In this document: positions 1 to 10,202 of the stretch, one piece after another
Layout: the number at the start of each line of letters is the position of its first letter
Position numbering within the stretch: the stretch's first letter is position 1
Assembly: GCF_002531935.1 (NCBI RefSeq)
Contig: NZ_NWSV01000028.1
Location: 1-64,000, forward strand
DNA: 64,000 nucleotides
Reading direction: 5' to 3'
Source of the DNA: Rhizobium chutanense
GTDB taxonomy: Bacteria > Pseudomonadota > Alphaproteobacteria > Rhizobiales > Rhizobiaceae
Position numbers and translations under genes: made by a program
The notes under the pieces: model-generated
Seen by the model: only the letters and a program-made list of their open reading frames with translations
Databases searched by the model: none
Told to the model about the DNA's origin: nothing

Positions 1-238
1 CAAACGCACGCGTCAGGGACGCCTTGCGACAGCAAAATCAAATTGCGCCCATCCCGGCATAAACTGACTTGGTGAGGAGGCGAGGGAGGCACCCAGCAGC
101 GGCCTCGAAGGGCGCGGCGCGCGCCAGTCATCTGCCACAAACTGGGGAGATTGTTGACCCAATCCGAACGATTCATTCGTTTCCCTTTTGTACTCTTCCC
201 CTCTTCCCTTTCGCGCTGACTCTCTCCATATTCGCGCC

Positions 239-3250
<3,012 letters not shown>

Positions 3251-3274
3251 CTATTTAGTAGATAGGAACAAAAC

Positions 3275-4057
3275 ATGGGCAGTTCTATACTTGAGAAATT
3301 TCTAAGTAGAAATAGCGTTAGCCCAACTAATCATTTGCCACTAGTGCACAGCGCAGAAGCATTCATTCTTAAAAAAAGCCTCAGCGAGGGCGTATTGAAG
3401 ACAGCAAAATGCAGCGTTTTCAAGAATGAAGATCTACTATATTTTTTTGTGGGAAGGCCTGCCTACAAAAAGGATGCCGTTGAAGAAGGCGAGTATTGGG
3501 AGCTTCCTAGCTGCATCGTATTTGAGTTCGGTATTACGGACTCCGTACGAGTATTCCCCTTTGATTCTGGTGCTTTCTCAGCTGGGCGCTATCCCCAGTA
3601 TATCAATATGATGAGCATTCAAGATTTTGAGATAAACCCTAGTGAGCTAAATATAAAACGAGCGATAGGAGCGTTCTTCAAAACAAATAAGGATTATTAT
3701 CGCTTAAATCCGATTTCTCCACAATCGTTTGCTAACGTTCACGACGTAGACGCGACCGAAGAAGAGATATTAGCGCTACACAAGCTAATACAAGATCGAT
3801 CAAAGCGATTTGACGATAGAAGATTCTCGATAGAGATGCAGTTTCCCAGAGAATTCTCGTTTTCGGAACGAAAACCAATATTCGCAATATTTCCTGAAAA
3901 TTATATTCAAAGCGAAAAGTTTATGTCTTGGATAGATAAACACGATATCATTCTTGAAACATATCCGTACTATCCGTTGCGGCGGGATTATTATTATTCA
4001 GCAATATATGAGAAATTAGAAAAATACTATAGGGAAAGCGGGATCTATGAAATTTAA
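3275..4057 (+). CDS. Unknown protein A of the AT-rich two-gene cassette
   Basis: This 260 aa protein is not recognised with certainty. Its base composition is much richer in A/T than all the neighbours, with many ATA, AGA and TTA codons, which suggests recent transfer. It starts 24 bases after the uvrB stop, with AGGA upstream of the ATG, and overlaps the next gene by 11 bases, so the two are almost certainly co-expressed. Visible features: an early LVHSAEAFILKKSL segment, then YFFVGRPAYKK near residue 56, a FPFDSGAFSAGRYP segment, and a Tyr-rich C-terminus. An H-containing strand followed by an FxGRPAY-type motif recalls ADP-ribosyltransferase-like toxins (DarT-type order), but this is only an impression. 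No signal peptide or membrane segment is visible. A role in a conflict or defence system is plausible and unproven. Confidence 0.75.
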   Translation: MGSSILEKFLSRNSVSPTNHLPLVHSAEAFILKKSLSEGVLKTAKCSVFKNEDLLYFFVGRPAYKKDAVEEGEYWELPSCIVFEFGITDSVRVFPFDSGAFSAGRYPQYINMMSIQDFEINPSELNIKRAIGAFFKTNKDYYRLNPISPQSFANVHDVDATEEEILALHKLIQDRSKRFDDRRFSIEMQFPREFSFSERKPIFAIFPENYIQSEKFMSWIDKHDIILETYPYYPLRRDYYYSAIYEKLEKYYRESGIYEI

Positions 4058-5033
4058 AATCGATATCCTAATAGATTTATGTCCAGGCGCTGCTGGACTG
4101 CTGATCCCTGTATTTAAAATAGAAGGATCAAATCTTCCATTTGTTCAAGAAATGGATGAATCTTTTGAAGTCTACGACATGCAACCGTATATTGCCGTAG
4201 AAAATTATGAGTATTGCTTGCCGCCTCAAGTAGCCGCGACAGATATCGGCGAAAAGGGTATAATTGCGTTCAGATCGTTTGACGACGCGATATTCGTTGG
4301 GGACGTTAGCGATGTCCTAGCATTCCGAGACAGCAACCGACTTGAGCTACCAGAGGTCCCCATGCTCGACCTTCAACTAGCGCGCATTTGTGCCGAGCCA
4401 GTAAGCTTGATGCATTCAAAATGGAAAGCTGTCGGCTCGCGGCATCTTGGCGAGTCGAGGACACAGTCATGGAGTGACGGTGAATTTTCACTTTTTCAGA
4501 AAAACCGCCTCATTTGGGAAAACATAAATACGATAAGAGATAACCCAAAAGATACATTTATTGAAAATTTGAATTCTCACAGCTTCGAGTATTTATTTCG
4601 CTGGTTGGTTGGAAATACATTAAGCCAACATTGGGCTAAAGTATGGATTAGAGCATTTAAATTAAGCCCATTTGACGAAAGGATACACGCGATTGCAGAG
4701 CCTTGGCTTCGTAATGAGATGGCTCAAAATTCGTTTATAAAGGATATAAAGCTAATTTTATTTTGCTACCTAGATGATCTCACCAAATACGATCCAGATC
4801 GAAATGACTTCAAAGAAATACTAACTGAATATTTAATTAGCAGGTCAGATGATTTACATGAAATATTGCTTCCAAGTTCATTACCTTATCTAATATTTAA
4901 AAACATTGATACAGAGCAGGAAGAAAACGATGGTTTCCTTGCGTTTCTTTATTTTTTTCTTAAAGAGAGATTGTCTGGAGACAGACGATACGAACAAACA
5001 CTTAAAAATATCGAAAGCTATTGGTCGGAATAA
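4047..5033 (+). CDS. Unknown protein B of the AT-rich two-gene cassette
   Basis: This 328 aa protein is unrecognised. It is AT-rich like the preceding gene, which it overlaps by 11 bases (its ATG lies inside the last codons of protein A). The N-terminal half (1-120) looks like a small beta-rich domain. The C-terminal half is helical, and the segment WAKVWIRAFKLSPFDE followed by IAEPWL near residues 200-225 has the W-x-x-VW ... P-x-D ... A-x-x-WL pattern of HEAT-like scaffold repeats found in some bacterial conflict proteins (inference). No transmembrane helix or catalytic motif was recognised. It could be the partner, sensor or immunity component for protein A. No known family is claimed. Confidence 0.75.
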   Translation: MKFKIDILIDLCPGAAGLLIPVFKIEGSNLPFVQEMDESFEVYDMQPYIAVENYEYCLPPQVAATDIGEKGIIAFRSFDDAIFVGDVSDVLAFRDSNRLELPEVPMLDLQLARICAEPVSLMHSKWKAVGSRHLGESRTQSWSDGEFSLFQKNRLIWENINTIRDNPKDTFIENLNSHSFEYLFRWLVGNTLSQHWAKVWIRAFKLSPFDERIHAIAEPWLRNEMAQNSFIKDIKLILFCYLDDLTKYDPDRNDFKEILTEYLISRSDDLHEILLPSSLPYLIFKNIDTEQEENDGFLAFLYFFLKERLSGDRRYEQTLKNIESYWSE

Positions 5034-5096
5034 CATTGCCTGACAACTTATGGCGGCGCGCTGCATGCGAAGCCGCGCTAGCCAAAGCGCGGGGAA

Positions 5097-5251
5097 GTAA
5101 CCGCCGCCCACTGGGTCGCACTCGCGCCCCGCGACTTTACCTCCGTCCTCTCTGGCAGCCTCGGTCAATCGACGCGTACCACGACAGCACGCTCGTGGGC
5201 TTCGTGAACATTGTAGGGATGGCGGCGCTCATGCCTTTATCGTTGAAATCT
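5097..5251 (+). pseudogene. Frameshifted remnant of a GNAT acetyltransferase gene
   Basis: Three successive reading frames resemble consecutive parts of the GNAT protein encoded at 7292-7678: AAHWVALAPRDFT (about 5100-5140), DAYHDSTLVGFVNI (about 5172-5212) and DGGAHAFIVEI (5219-5251), against AAWDAPAPRDFT, GAYHGDRLVGFVNV and DGGIHAFLLDT. Two frameshifts and loss of the C-terminal acetyl-CoA-binding half make it non-functional. It lies just after the AT-rich cassette and returns to the GC-rich composition of the chromosome, so it may mark the old gene order at the cassette border. Confidence 0.7.
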
Positions 5252-5289
5252 GACCTCGGCCCAAGGGCCATTGAAAAAGGCCTTGCCTG

Positions 5290-5982
5290 CTATACAACCC
5301 TCCCCTCCCCAGCCACCAGCGCAAAATAAATCCGCTCCACCCGACAAGCCGCACTCCTCGCGCTCGCCTCATAGCCCGCCGCCGGCCAGCCGCGACGCGG
5401 GCTGCCGTCGGCTGATATCAGCCAGTACCAGCGCTCGTCGGAGCCGGTGAAATCGATCTTGAAGATCCGCCCCATGCAGGTTTCGCCGTCGAAGCCGATG
5501 AAATCGTCGCCCGGCTTTTCCTTCCAGGCGTGGCGCCATTTGCCCCTAGGCCTCTCGCCGTTGGCGATCACCTCCCAGCTCTTCCAGCCATTATAATCCG
5601 ATTGCGCCGTCAGCGAGCCGTCATAGGGCTTCCGGTCGAACGCCATGCAGCCTTCGAGACAGACGGCGACGGCCTCGCAGACATCACGCCACGCCTTGTC
5701 GTCGCGCCATGTCAGCCTGTAGGCGAGTTCGTCGGACACGTTGCGCAAGGCCTCGGCGACGGCGATAGCGACACCTTCCCTGGTCGCCGGCCGGCCCTTT
5801 GTCTTGATGTCGAGATAGGTGCAGAGGAAATCCGCGGCGTCATGCGCGATGACGTTGACGACATGCGGTTGCCGGCGCTTGCCGATCTCATAGCCGCCGA
5901 AATCCCGGATCCGGCGCTGCGATTGCTTACGAAAGCTGGTGTTGAGGAACGACCGTAACAGCGTTCCGGCATCGTCTTGCAT
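5290..5982 (-). CDS. Conserved hypothetical protein
   Basis: A 230 aa soluble protein of unrecognised function with ordinary GC-rich codon use. The start at 5982 (MQDDAGTLLRSF) is supported by a GGAGAGG ribosome binding site about 9 bases upstream; a longer reading from 6054 has no such support. It contains several Trp residues in the C-terminal half (WKSWEV, KWRHAW, RWYWLI) and no signal peptide or membrane segment. It converges with the AT-rich cassette and is followed upstream by the SRAP gene on the same strand, with a gap of about 120 bases. No function is assigned. Confidence 0.75.
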   Translation of the reverse strand: MQDDAGTLLRSFLNTSFRKQSQRRIRDFGGYEIGKRRQPHVVNVIAHDAADFLCTYLDIKTKGRPATREGVAIAVAEALRNVSDELAYRLTWRDDKAWRDVCEAVAVCLEGCMAFDRKPYDGSLTAQSDYNGWKSWEVIANGERPRGKWRHAWKEKPGDDFIGFDGETCMGRIFKIDFTGSDERWYWLISADGSPRRGWPAAGYEASARSAACRVERIYFALVAGEGRVV

Positions 5983-6101
5983 GCGTGTCCTCTCCTCGTG
6001 AGGATGTGTTTGCCGCATGGTTTCGTGAATGGCTCCCGCCCGAGCCGATGACATCAGAGCAATTCCGGACGCGGAACGCCACGTGCTTTGCCGGAACTGT
6101 T

Positions 6102-6824
6102 CTAGATCAGCGTCGGCTCCGGATCGTCCTCGACTTCGTCGAGAATCTCCGGCCCGTCATTCCGCGGCGAGCCGACGCCCTGGCCGATCTTCCACATCGT
6201 CATCAGCTCGGCCGGGAACCGCTTCATCAGATCGCCGGGATCGGGTTCGGGCGACAGCCACCTTTCATAATCCTCGCGATGCAGGATGACGGGCATGCGG
6301 TCGTGAATCGCAGCCATCATCTCGTTCGGCTCGCAGGTGAGGATCGCGAAGTTGCGGATCGATACGCCGTTCTCGTCCTTCCAGGTCTCCCAGATGCCGG
6401 CGAGCGCAAAGGGAGCGCCATCCTTCATAGCGATCGCATAAGGCTGCTTGTTCTTGCCGGTGCCGAGAATATCCTTCCATTCGAAGAAGCCGTTGATCGG
6501 CACCAGGCACCGGCGCGAACGATAGGCCGCACGGAACATGCCGTTGGAAGCGACGCTCTCGCAGCGGACATTGACCGGCGGCGGCCGCCCGCCGGGCTTC
6601 GCCCAGGAGGGCATCAGCCCCCAGCGGGCAGAGACGAAGATGGGACCTGATGTATCCGGCTCGCGCACGATGTCCCTGACGATAATGGGATAATCCTGCG
6701 ACGGCGCGCCGTTCCACCGGGGAAAGCGATTTCCAAGTCCGTCGATATCCCCGCCTCTGACGGCAAAGGGGAAATTGCTGATCAGTTCCTCAAGAGACGT
6801 CTTGACGAATATGCGTCCGCACAT
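6102..6824 (-). CDS. yedK: SOS response-associated peptidase (SRAP / YedK / HMCES family)
   Basis: SRAP proteins shield abasic sites in single-stranded DNA by forming a thiazolidine crosslink through the N-terminal cysteine exposed after Met1 removal. This 240 aa protein begins MCGR, which puts Cys at position 2. It has the conserved INGFFEWK segment with the family Glu, the RCLVPINGF strand, and a late segment around HDRMPVILH that carries the family His. Length fits the family. I did not identify a LexA box upstream. The gene stands alone, with a repeat-bearing non-coding stretch upstream. Confidence 0.93.
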   Translation of the reverse strand: MCGRIFVKTSLEELISNFPFAVRGGDIDGLGNRFPRWNGAPSQDYPIIVRDIVREPDTSGPIFVSARWGLMPSWAKPGGRPPPVNVRCESVASNGMFRAAYRSRRCLVPINGFFEWKDILGTGKNKQPYAIAMKDGAPFALAGIWETWKDENGVSIRNFAILTCEPNEMMAAIHDRMPVILHREDYERWLSPEPDPGDLMKRFPAELMTMWKIGQGVGSPRNDGPEILDEVEDDPEPTLI

Positions 6825-7291
6825 GCCGTTTTCTCCGCCGGCGAATATTAGGTGTTCCCATTATGTTCACGGCCGGAAACGTGTCAACGAAGCCTCAGTT
6901 GCGCCCCTGCGGCAATGCCCGCCAACCATCGGCAGAGCGAGGAACCGTCGAGTTTGAGTGTTTTGCTCGGTGATCTGGAGTATGCGGCGACCACCGCGCT
7001 TCTTCCCTCCTGTGCTCGTCACAGGAATCCAGCAGCCGCGCGTCTGCGCGGCGAATGACTCATTGCGTTGCCACAACGGGAAGAGTCGGCTCTGCCCTGA
7101 TCGACCGAAACGCGCCGCCTGCGCTCGCCACGGCCGCCCGCAACTGATCCACGTGGCCAAGCAGCACGGCGTCGATTTTCTCTCCGGCAGGATCGTCGAA
7201 CGCCACGGCGGCCGGCTCGTTGCCATTGCGGAATGAGCTACGCTGCCGCACGATCGGAAAGCCTCCATCCCGCTGAATGAAGGGAACGCCC
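6825..7291. other. Gap without a convincing gene
   Basis: This stretch between yedK and the GNAT gene holds the partial repeat at 7006-7061 and, beyond it, GC-rich sequence that is open in more than one frame (7060-7290). No frame has a recognisable domain or a supported start, so the sequence after the repeat may be a decayed gene. Confidence 0.4.
7006..7061. repeat. Partial copy of the mosaic palindromic repeat (CTGTGCTCGTCACAGGAATC type)
   Basis: The module CTGTGCTCGTCACAGGAATC followed by GCGCG-rich sequence and GAATGACTC is also present at 27841-27979 and 50943-51090. Only one arm and the GCGCG module are present here. It lies in the 6825-7291 gap, in which I found no convincing gene. 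Confidence 0.75.
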
Positions 7292-7678
7292 ATGCCAGAA
7301 CTCCGGATCGATCCCTTCCCCTCCGCTGCCGAACTCAGCACCCTCTGGTCCGCCGCCTGGGACGCCCCCGCCCCGCGCGACTTCACGCCCATCCTCTCCC
7401 GCAGCCTCGCCCATATCGGCGCCTACCACGGCGACAGGCTCGTCGGCTTCGTCAACGTCGCCTGGGATGGCGGCATCCATGCCTTCCTCCTCGATACATC
7501 GGTCCATCCCGACATGCGCAGGCAAGGCATCGCCACGCGGCTGGTCCGGGAAGCGACAAGGGTTGCGCAGGAGCGCGGCGCCGAGTGGCTGCATGTCGAT
7601 TTCGAGCCGCATCTCACCGGCTTCTACCGCGCCTGCGGTTTCAAACCCACGGAAGCGGGCCTCATCAAACTGGCCTAA
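7292..7678 (+). CDS. GNAT family N-acetyltransferase
   Basis: A 128 aa acetyl-CoA-dependent acyltransferase of unknown substrate. The core is visible: LVGFVNV and HAFLLDTSVHP as beta strands 3-4, then RRQGIATRLV as the acetyl-CoA pyrophosphate-binding loop (R-x-x-G-x-A), and a C-terminal FYRACGF motif. The ATG at 7292 is chosen because AAGGGA lies 7 bases upstream; an in-frame ATG at 7277 overlaps that site. A decayed relative of this gene is at 5097-5251. The next gene starts 82 bases downstream with its own ribosome binding site. Confidence 0.9.
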   Translation: MPELRIDPFPSAAELSTLWSAAWDAPAPRDFTPILSRSLAHIGAYHGDRLVGFVNVAWDGGIHAFLLDTSVHPDMRRQGIATRLVREATRVAQERGAEWLHVDFEPHLTGFYRACGFKPTEAGLIKLA

Positions 7679-7760
7679 GCCCCAGGCACGCCCCCGAAAA
7701 TGCCGCTGCACCTCGGCGCCTGTTTCAGCTATGATTCCTTACTCATCGGAGGAGAGCCGC

Positions 7761-8228
7761 ATGCGTCTGCCCACATTCATTCTCGCCTTTGCCGTCTCGG
7801 CGCTCGCAGCCCTGCCCGCATCGGCCGAGACCTACAAGACGCCGAAGGCGCTACTCAAGGCGCTCTACAGTTACAACACCGACAACAGCGATGCCGAGGC
7901 GCCCTCGCCCTATTCGATCTTCTTCTCCGACCATCTGAACGAGCTCCTCCAGGCCGATCTCGACAACACGCCGGAGGGCGATGCCGGCGCCATCGATTTC
8001 GATCCGGTCATCGCGGGCCAGGACGGCACGGCGAGCGACGTCAGGATCGGCCAGCCGATCCTGCTGGACGACAGGGCCGAGGTGGAGGTGGAGTTCGAAA
8101 ACGGCGAAGAGGTGACGCTCTTCTACACCCTGGTCAAGGAACATGGCGGCTGGAAGGTCGACGACATCGCCAACCAGAAGGGGGATAATCCGTGGAGCCT
8201 CGGCGCCTTGCTGGGGGATGGGCAGTAG
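7761..8228 (+). CDS. Secreted protein, DUF3828-like
   Basis: A 155 aa exported protein. The N-terminus is a clear Sec signal peptide (MRLPTFILAFAVSALAALPASAE, cleavage probably after ASA). The mature part, with an early YKTPKALLKALYSY segment and a late LFYTLVKEHGGWKVDDI segment, resembles the DUF3828 family of periplasmic proteins of unknown role. A strong GGAGGAGA ribosome binding site precedes the ATG at 7761, which rules out the longer upstream reading. No catalytic residues can be proposed. Confidence 0.85.
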   Translation: MRLPTFILAFAVSALAALPASAETYKTPKALLKALYSYNTDNSDAEAPSPYSIFFSDHLNELLQADLDNTPEGDAGAIDFDPVIAGQDGTASDVRIGQPILLDDRAEVEVEFENGEEVTLFYTLVKEHGGWKVDDIANQKGDNPWSLGALLGDGQ

Positions 8229-8598
8229 GCGGGAAGCCTTGGGCTCGCCCGCGACGAGAACAGGGCGGATACCTGCGCTAGCGGTAGAATAAATGCCGCA
8301 GGCGCCAAAAGAGATCCCTCTTGGTGAGGAGGTCCAAGGGCCGTCTCGAACCACGAGGGCGGGAGCGCAAAATCAATGCCCGGCCACCGAATCCGCCCCT
8401 CATCCCGTTTCGGCACGGAATCCCGCTATGGCACAGCTATGCAAGGAACCGCTAACTTTTCCTCAAGTATCTGAATCTTCGGCATTTCCTGACATCGATG
8501 CAGACATGCCAAAATAATCCCGCTTGCTTTTTGCCCGAAAAGCTGGCACCAATTCGCCTACTCGGGCATTTGCATGCCGGTGACTGGACTGATGTGGT
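8229..8598. other. Non-coding stretch before the cold-shock leader
   Basis: No gene-like reading frame with a ribosome binding site was found. The sequence between about 8300 and 8360 resembles degraded repeat sequence (CTTGGTGAGGAGG, ACGAGGGCGGGAG). The promoter of the cold-shock gene is expected in the last part, but I cannot place its -35/-10 boxes with confidence. Confidence 0.4.
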
Positions 8599-8773
8599 AA
8601 TCCCTTCCGTTTGGAAGGCGGCGCGGGACTACCCGCCTACGTAGACGTTCTTTCCCCGTACGTGACTTCTCCGACTGACCCTTCGCCCCAATCGATCGGG
8701 GCGAAAGCTAAAGCCGTCCGCTTCCTCTCGGGGGCGCGGATACTACACAGACTAAGGGAAAAGGACGATCCCA
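8599..8773 (+). promoter_or_regulatory. Structured 5' leader of the cold-shock gene
   Basis: Three well-formed stem-loops precede the cold-shock gene: CCTTCC-GTTT-GGAAGG at 8603-8618, GCGGG-ACTA-CCCGC at 8623-8636, and an 8-bp stem TTCGCCCC/GGGGCGAA at 8682-8705 whose loop contains ATCGAT. None is followed by a T-run, so they are not simple terminators. A long structured leader is typical of cspA-type genes, where it controls mRNA stability or translation at low temperature; that role here is inference. It could also contain a separate small RNA. Confidence 0.55.
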
Positions 8774-8986
8774 ATGGCCACCAAGGGCACCGTAAAATTC
8801 TTCAACCAGGACAAGGGTTTTGGTTTCATCACGCCGGACGGCGGCGCAAAGGACGTTTTCGTCCACATTTCTGCGCTGCAGGCTTCTGGCATCCAGTCGC
8901 TGCGCGAAGGCCAGCAGGTTACCTTCGACACCGAGCCGGACCGCATGGGCAAGGGCCCGAAGGCCGTCAACATCTCGGCTTCGTAA
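8774..8986 (+). CDS. Cold-shock protein (CSD family, CspA-like)
   Basis: A 70 aa single OB-fold protein that binds single-stranded RNA/DNA. RNP1 (KGFGFI) and RNP2 (VFVHIS) are both intact, and the start MATKGTVKFFNQDKGFGF is canonical. It is probably an RNA chaperone. It follows a structured leader and ends just before a rho-independent terminator at 9013, so it is a single-gene transcript. The GGAAAAGGACG stretch upstream of the ATG gives a good ribosome binding site. Confidence 0.97.
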   Translation: MATKGTVKFFNQDKGFGFITPDGGAKDVFVHISALQASGIQSLREGQQVTFDTEPDRMGKGPKAVNISAS

Positions 8987-9012
8987 GTCAGATTTCCGCT
9001 TCGGCGGTATGG

Positions 9013-9043
9013 ACGGCGCTCCGCAAGGGGCGCCGTTTCTGTT
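9013..9043 (+). terminator. Rho-independent terminator of the cold-shock gene
   Basis: A perfect 7-bp stem ACGGCGC/GCGCCGT with a 10-base loop is followed by TTTCTGTTT, 26 bases after the stop codon. Confidence 0.85.
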
Positions 9044-9182
9044 TGCGGCTGGAGCGTCATTTGTCGATCGCACCGCCGGATGTTATATGCGCGCTTGATG
9101 AATGATCCCGTCGCGTGCGGCAGTGGCTTTGCATTGCGGCGCCCCTTTGTGGCGCCCAGAGAACACGAATAATGGAACGTCG

Positions 9183-10184
9183 ATGACGCAGAAGAGCCCG
9201 ATTTTTGCGGTCGCCCCGATGATCGACTGGACGGATCGGCATTGCCGCTATTTCCACCGCCAGATCAGCCGGCAGGCGCTGCTCTATACCGAGATGGTGG
9301 TGGCCGATGCGATCATCCACGGTCCGCGCGACCGGCTGCTCGGCCATGACGCCGTGGAGCATCCGCTGGCGCTGCAGCTCGGCGGGTCGGACCCGGCAAA
9401 GCTTGCCGAGGCGGTGACGATCGCCGAACCCTACGGCTATGACGAGATCAACCTCAATGTCGGCTGCCCCTCCGACCGGGTGCAGTCCGGCACCTTCGGC
9501 GCCTGCCTGATGCTGACGCCGGAAACGGTGGCTGAATGCATCGCGGCGATGAAGAGGGTGGCGACCGTGCCGGTGACGGTGAAATGCCGGATCGGCGTCG
9601 ACGAACAGGAGCCGGAGCAGGCGCTGCCGGAGCTGATCACCCACGTTCTCGATGCCGGCGCCGACGCCATCTGGATCCATGCGCGCAAGGCCTGGCTGAA
9701 GGGCCTGAGCCCGAAGGAGAACCGCGAGATCCCGCCACTCGACTACGAGATCGTCTACCGGATGAAACAGCGCTGGCCCGATGTCTTCATCGGCATCAAT
9801 GGCGGCATCCGCACGCTGGACGAAGCCGCAGCCCATCTCGACTATGTCGACGGCGTCATGCTGGGCCGCGCCGCCTATCAGAATGCCGCGATCCTTGCCG
9901 AGGTCGACCAGCGCTTCTTCGGCGCGCCGGCCGCCGAGTCGGACTGGGACGCGCTGCGTGATCGTATGATGGCCTATGCCGAGCGCCACATCGCGGCCGG
10001 CGGCCGGCTGCAGCATGTGGCCCGCCACATGGTCGGCCTCTTCACCGGCCTGCCCGGCGCCAGGCGCTACCGCCAGATCCTCTCGACCGACGCGGCGAAA
10101 AGCGGCGCCGGGCCGGAGGTGCTGGCCGCAGCCTTTGCGGCTGTGGATTTCTCGGGGACGGAGCAGGAGGCGGTCAGCGCCTGA
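9183..10184 (+). CDS. dusA: tRNA-dihydrouridine(20/20a) synthase DusA
   Basis: DusA is an FMN enzyme that reduces uridine 20/20a in the tRNA D-loop. The protein (333 aa, normal length) shows APMIDWTDRHCR at the N-terminus, the DusA signature NVGCPSDRVQSG with the catalytic Cys near residue 96, an IHARKAWLKGLSP segment, and the FMN-binding GINGGI and VMLGRAAY segments of the TIM barrel. I chose the ATG at 9183 (MTQKSPIF), where the conserved part begins; a reading from 9102 adds 27 unconserved residues. It converges with the protease gene on the opposite strand. Confidence 0.95.
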   Translation: MTQKSPIFAVAPMIDWTDRHCRYFHRQISRQALLYTEMVVADAIIHGPRDRLLGHDAVEHPLALQLGGSDPAKLAEAVTIAEPYGYDEINLNVGCPSDRVQSGTFGACLMLTPETVAECIAAMKRVATVPVTVKCRIGVDEQEPEQALPELITHVLDAGADAIWIHARKAWLKGLSPKENREIPPLDYEIVYRMKQRWPDVFIGINGGIRTLDEAAAHLDYVDGVMLGRAAYQNAAILAEVDQRFFGAPAAESDWDALRDRMMAYAERHIAAGGRLQHVARHMVGLFTGLPGARRYRQILSTDAAKSGAGPEVLAAAFAAVDFSGTEQEAVSA

Positions 10185-10202
10185 CGGTGCGTGACGTCCT
10201 TG

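Noticed and set aside
7060..7280. Possible decayed gene between the partial repeat and the GNAT gene
   Set aside because: Open in more than one frame, but none gives a recognisable domain or start.
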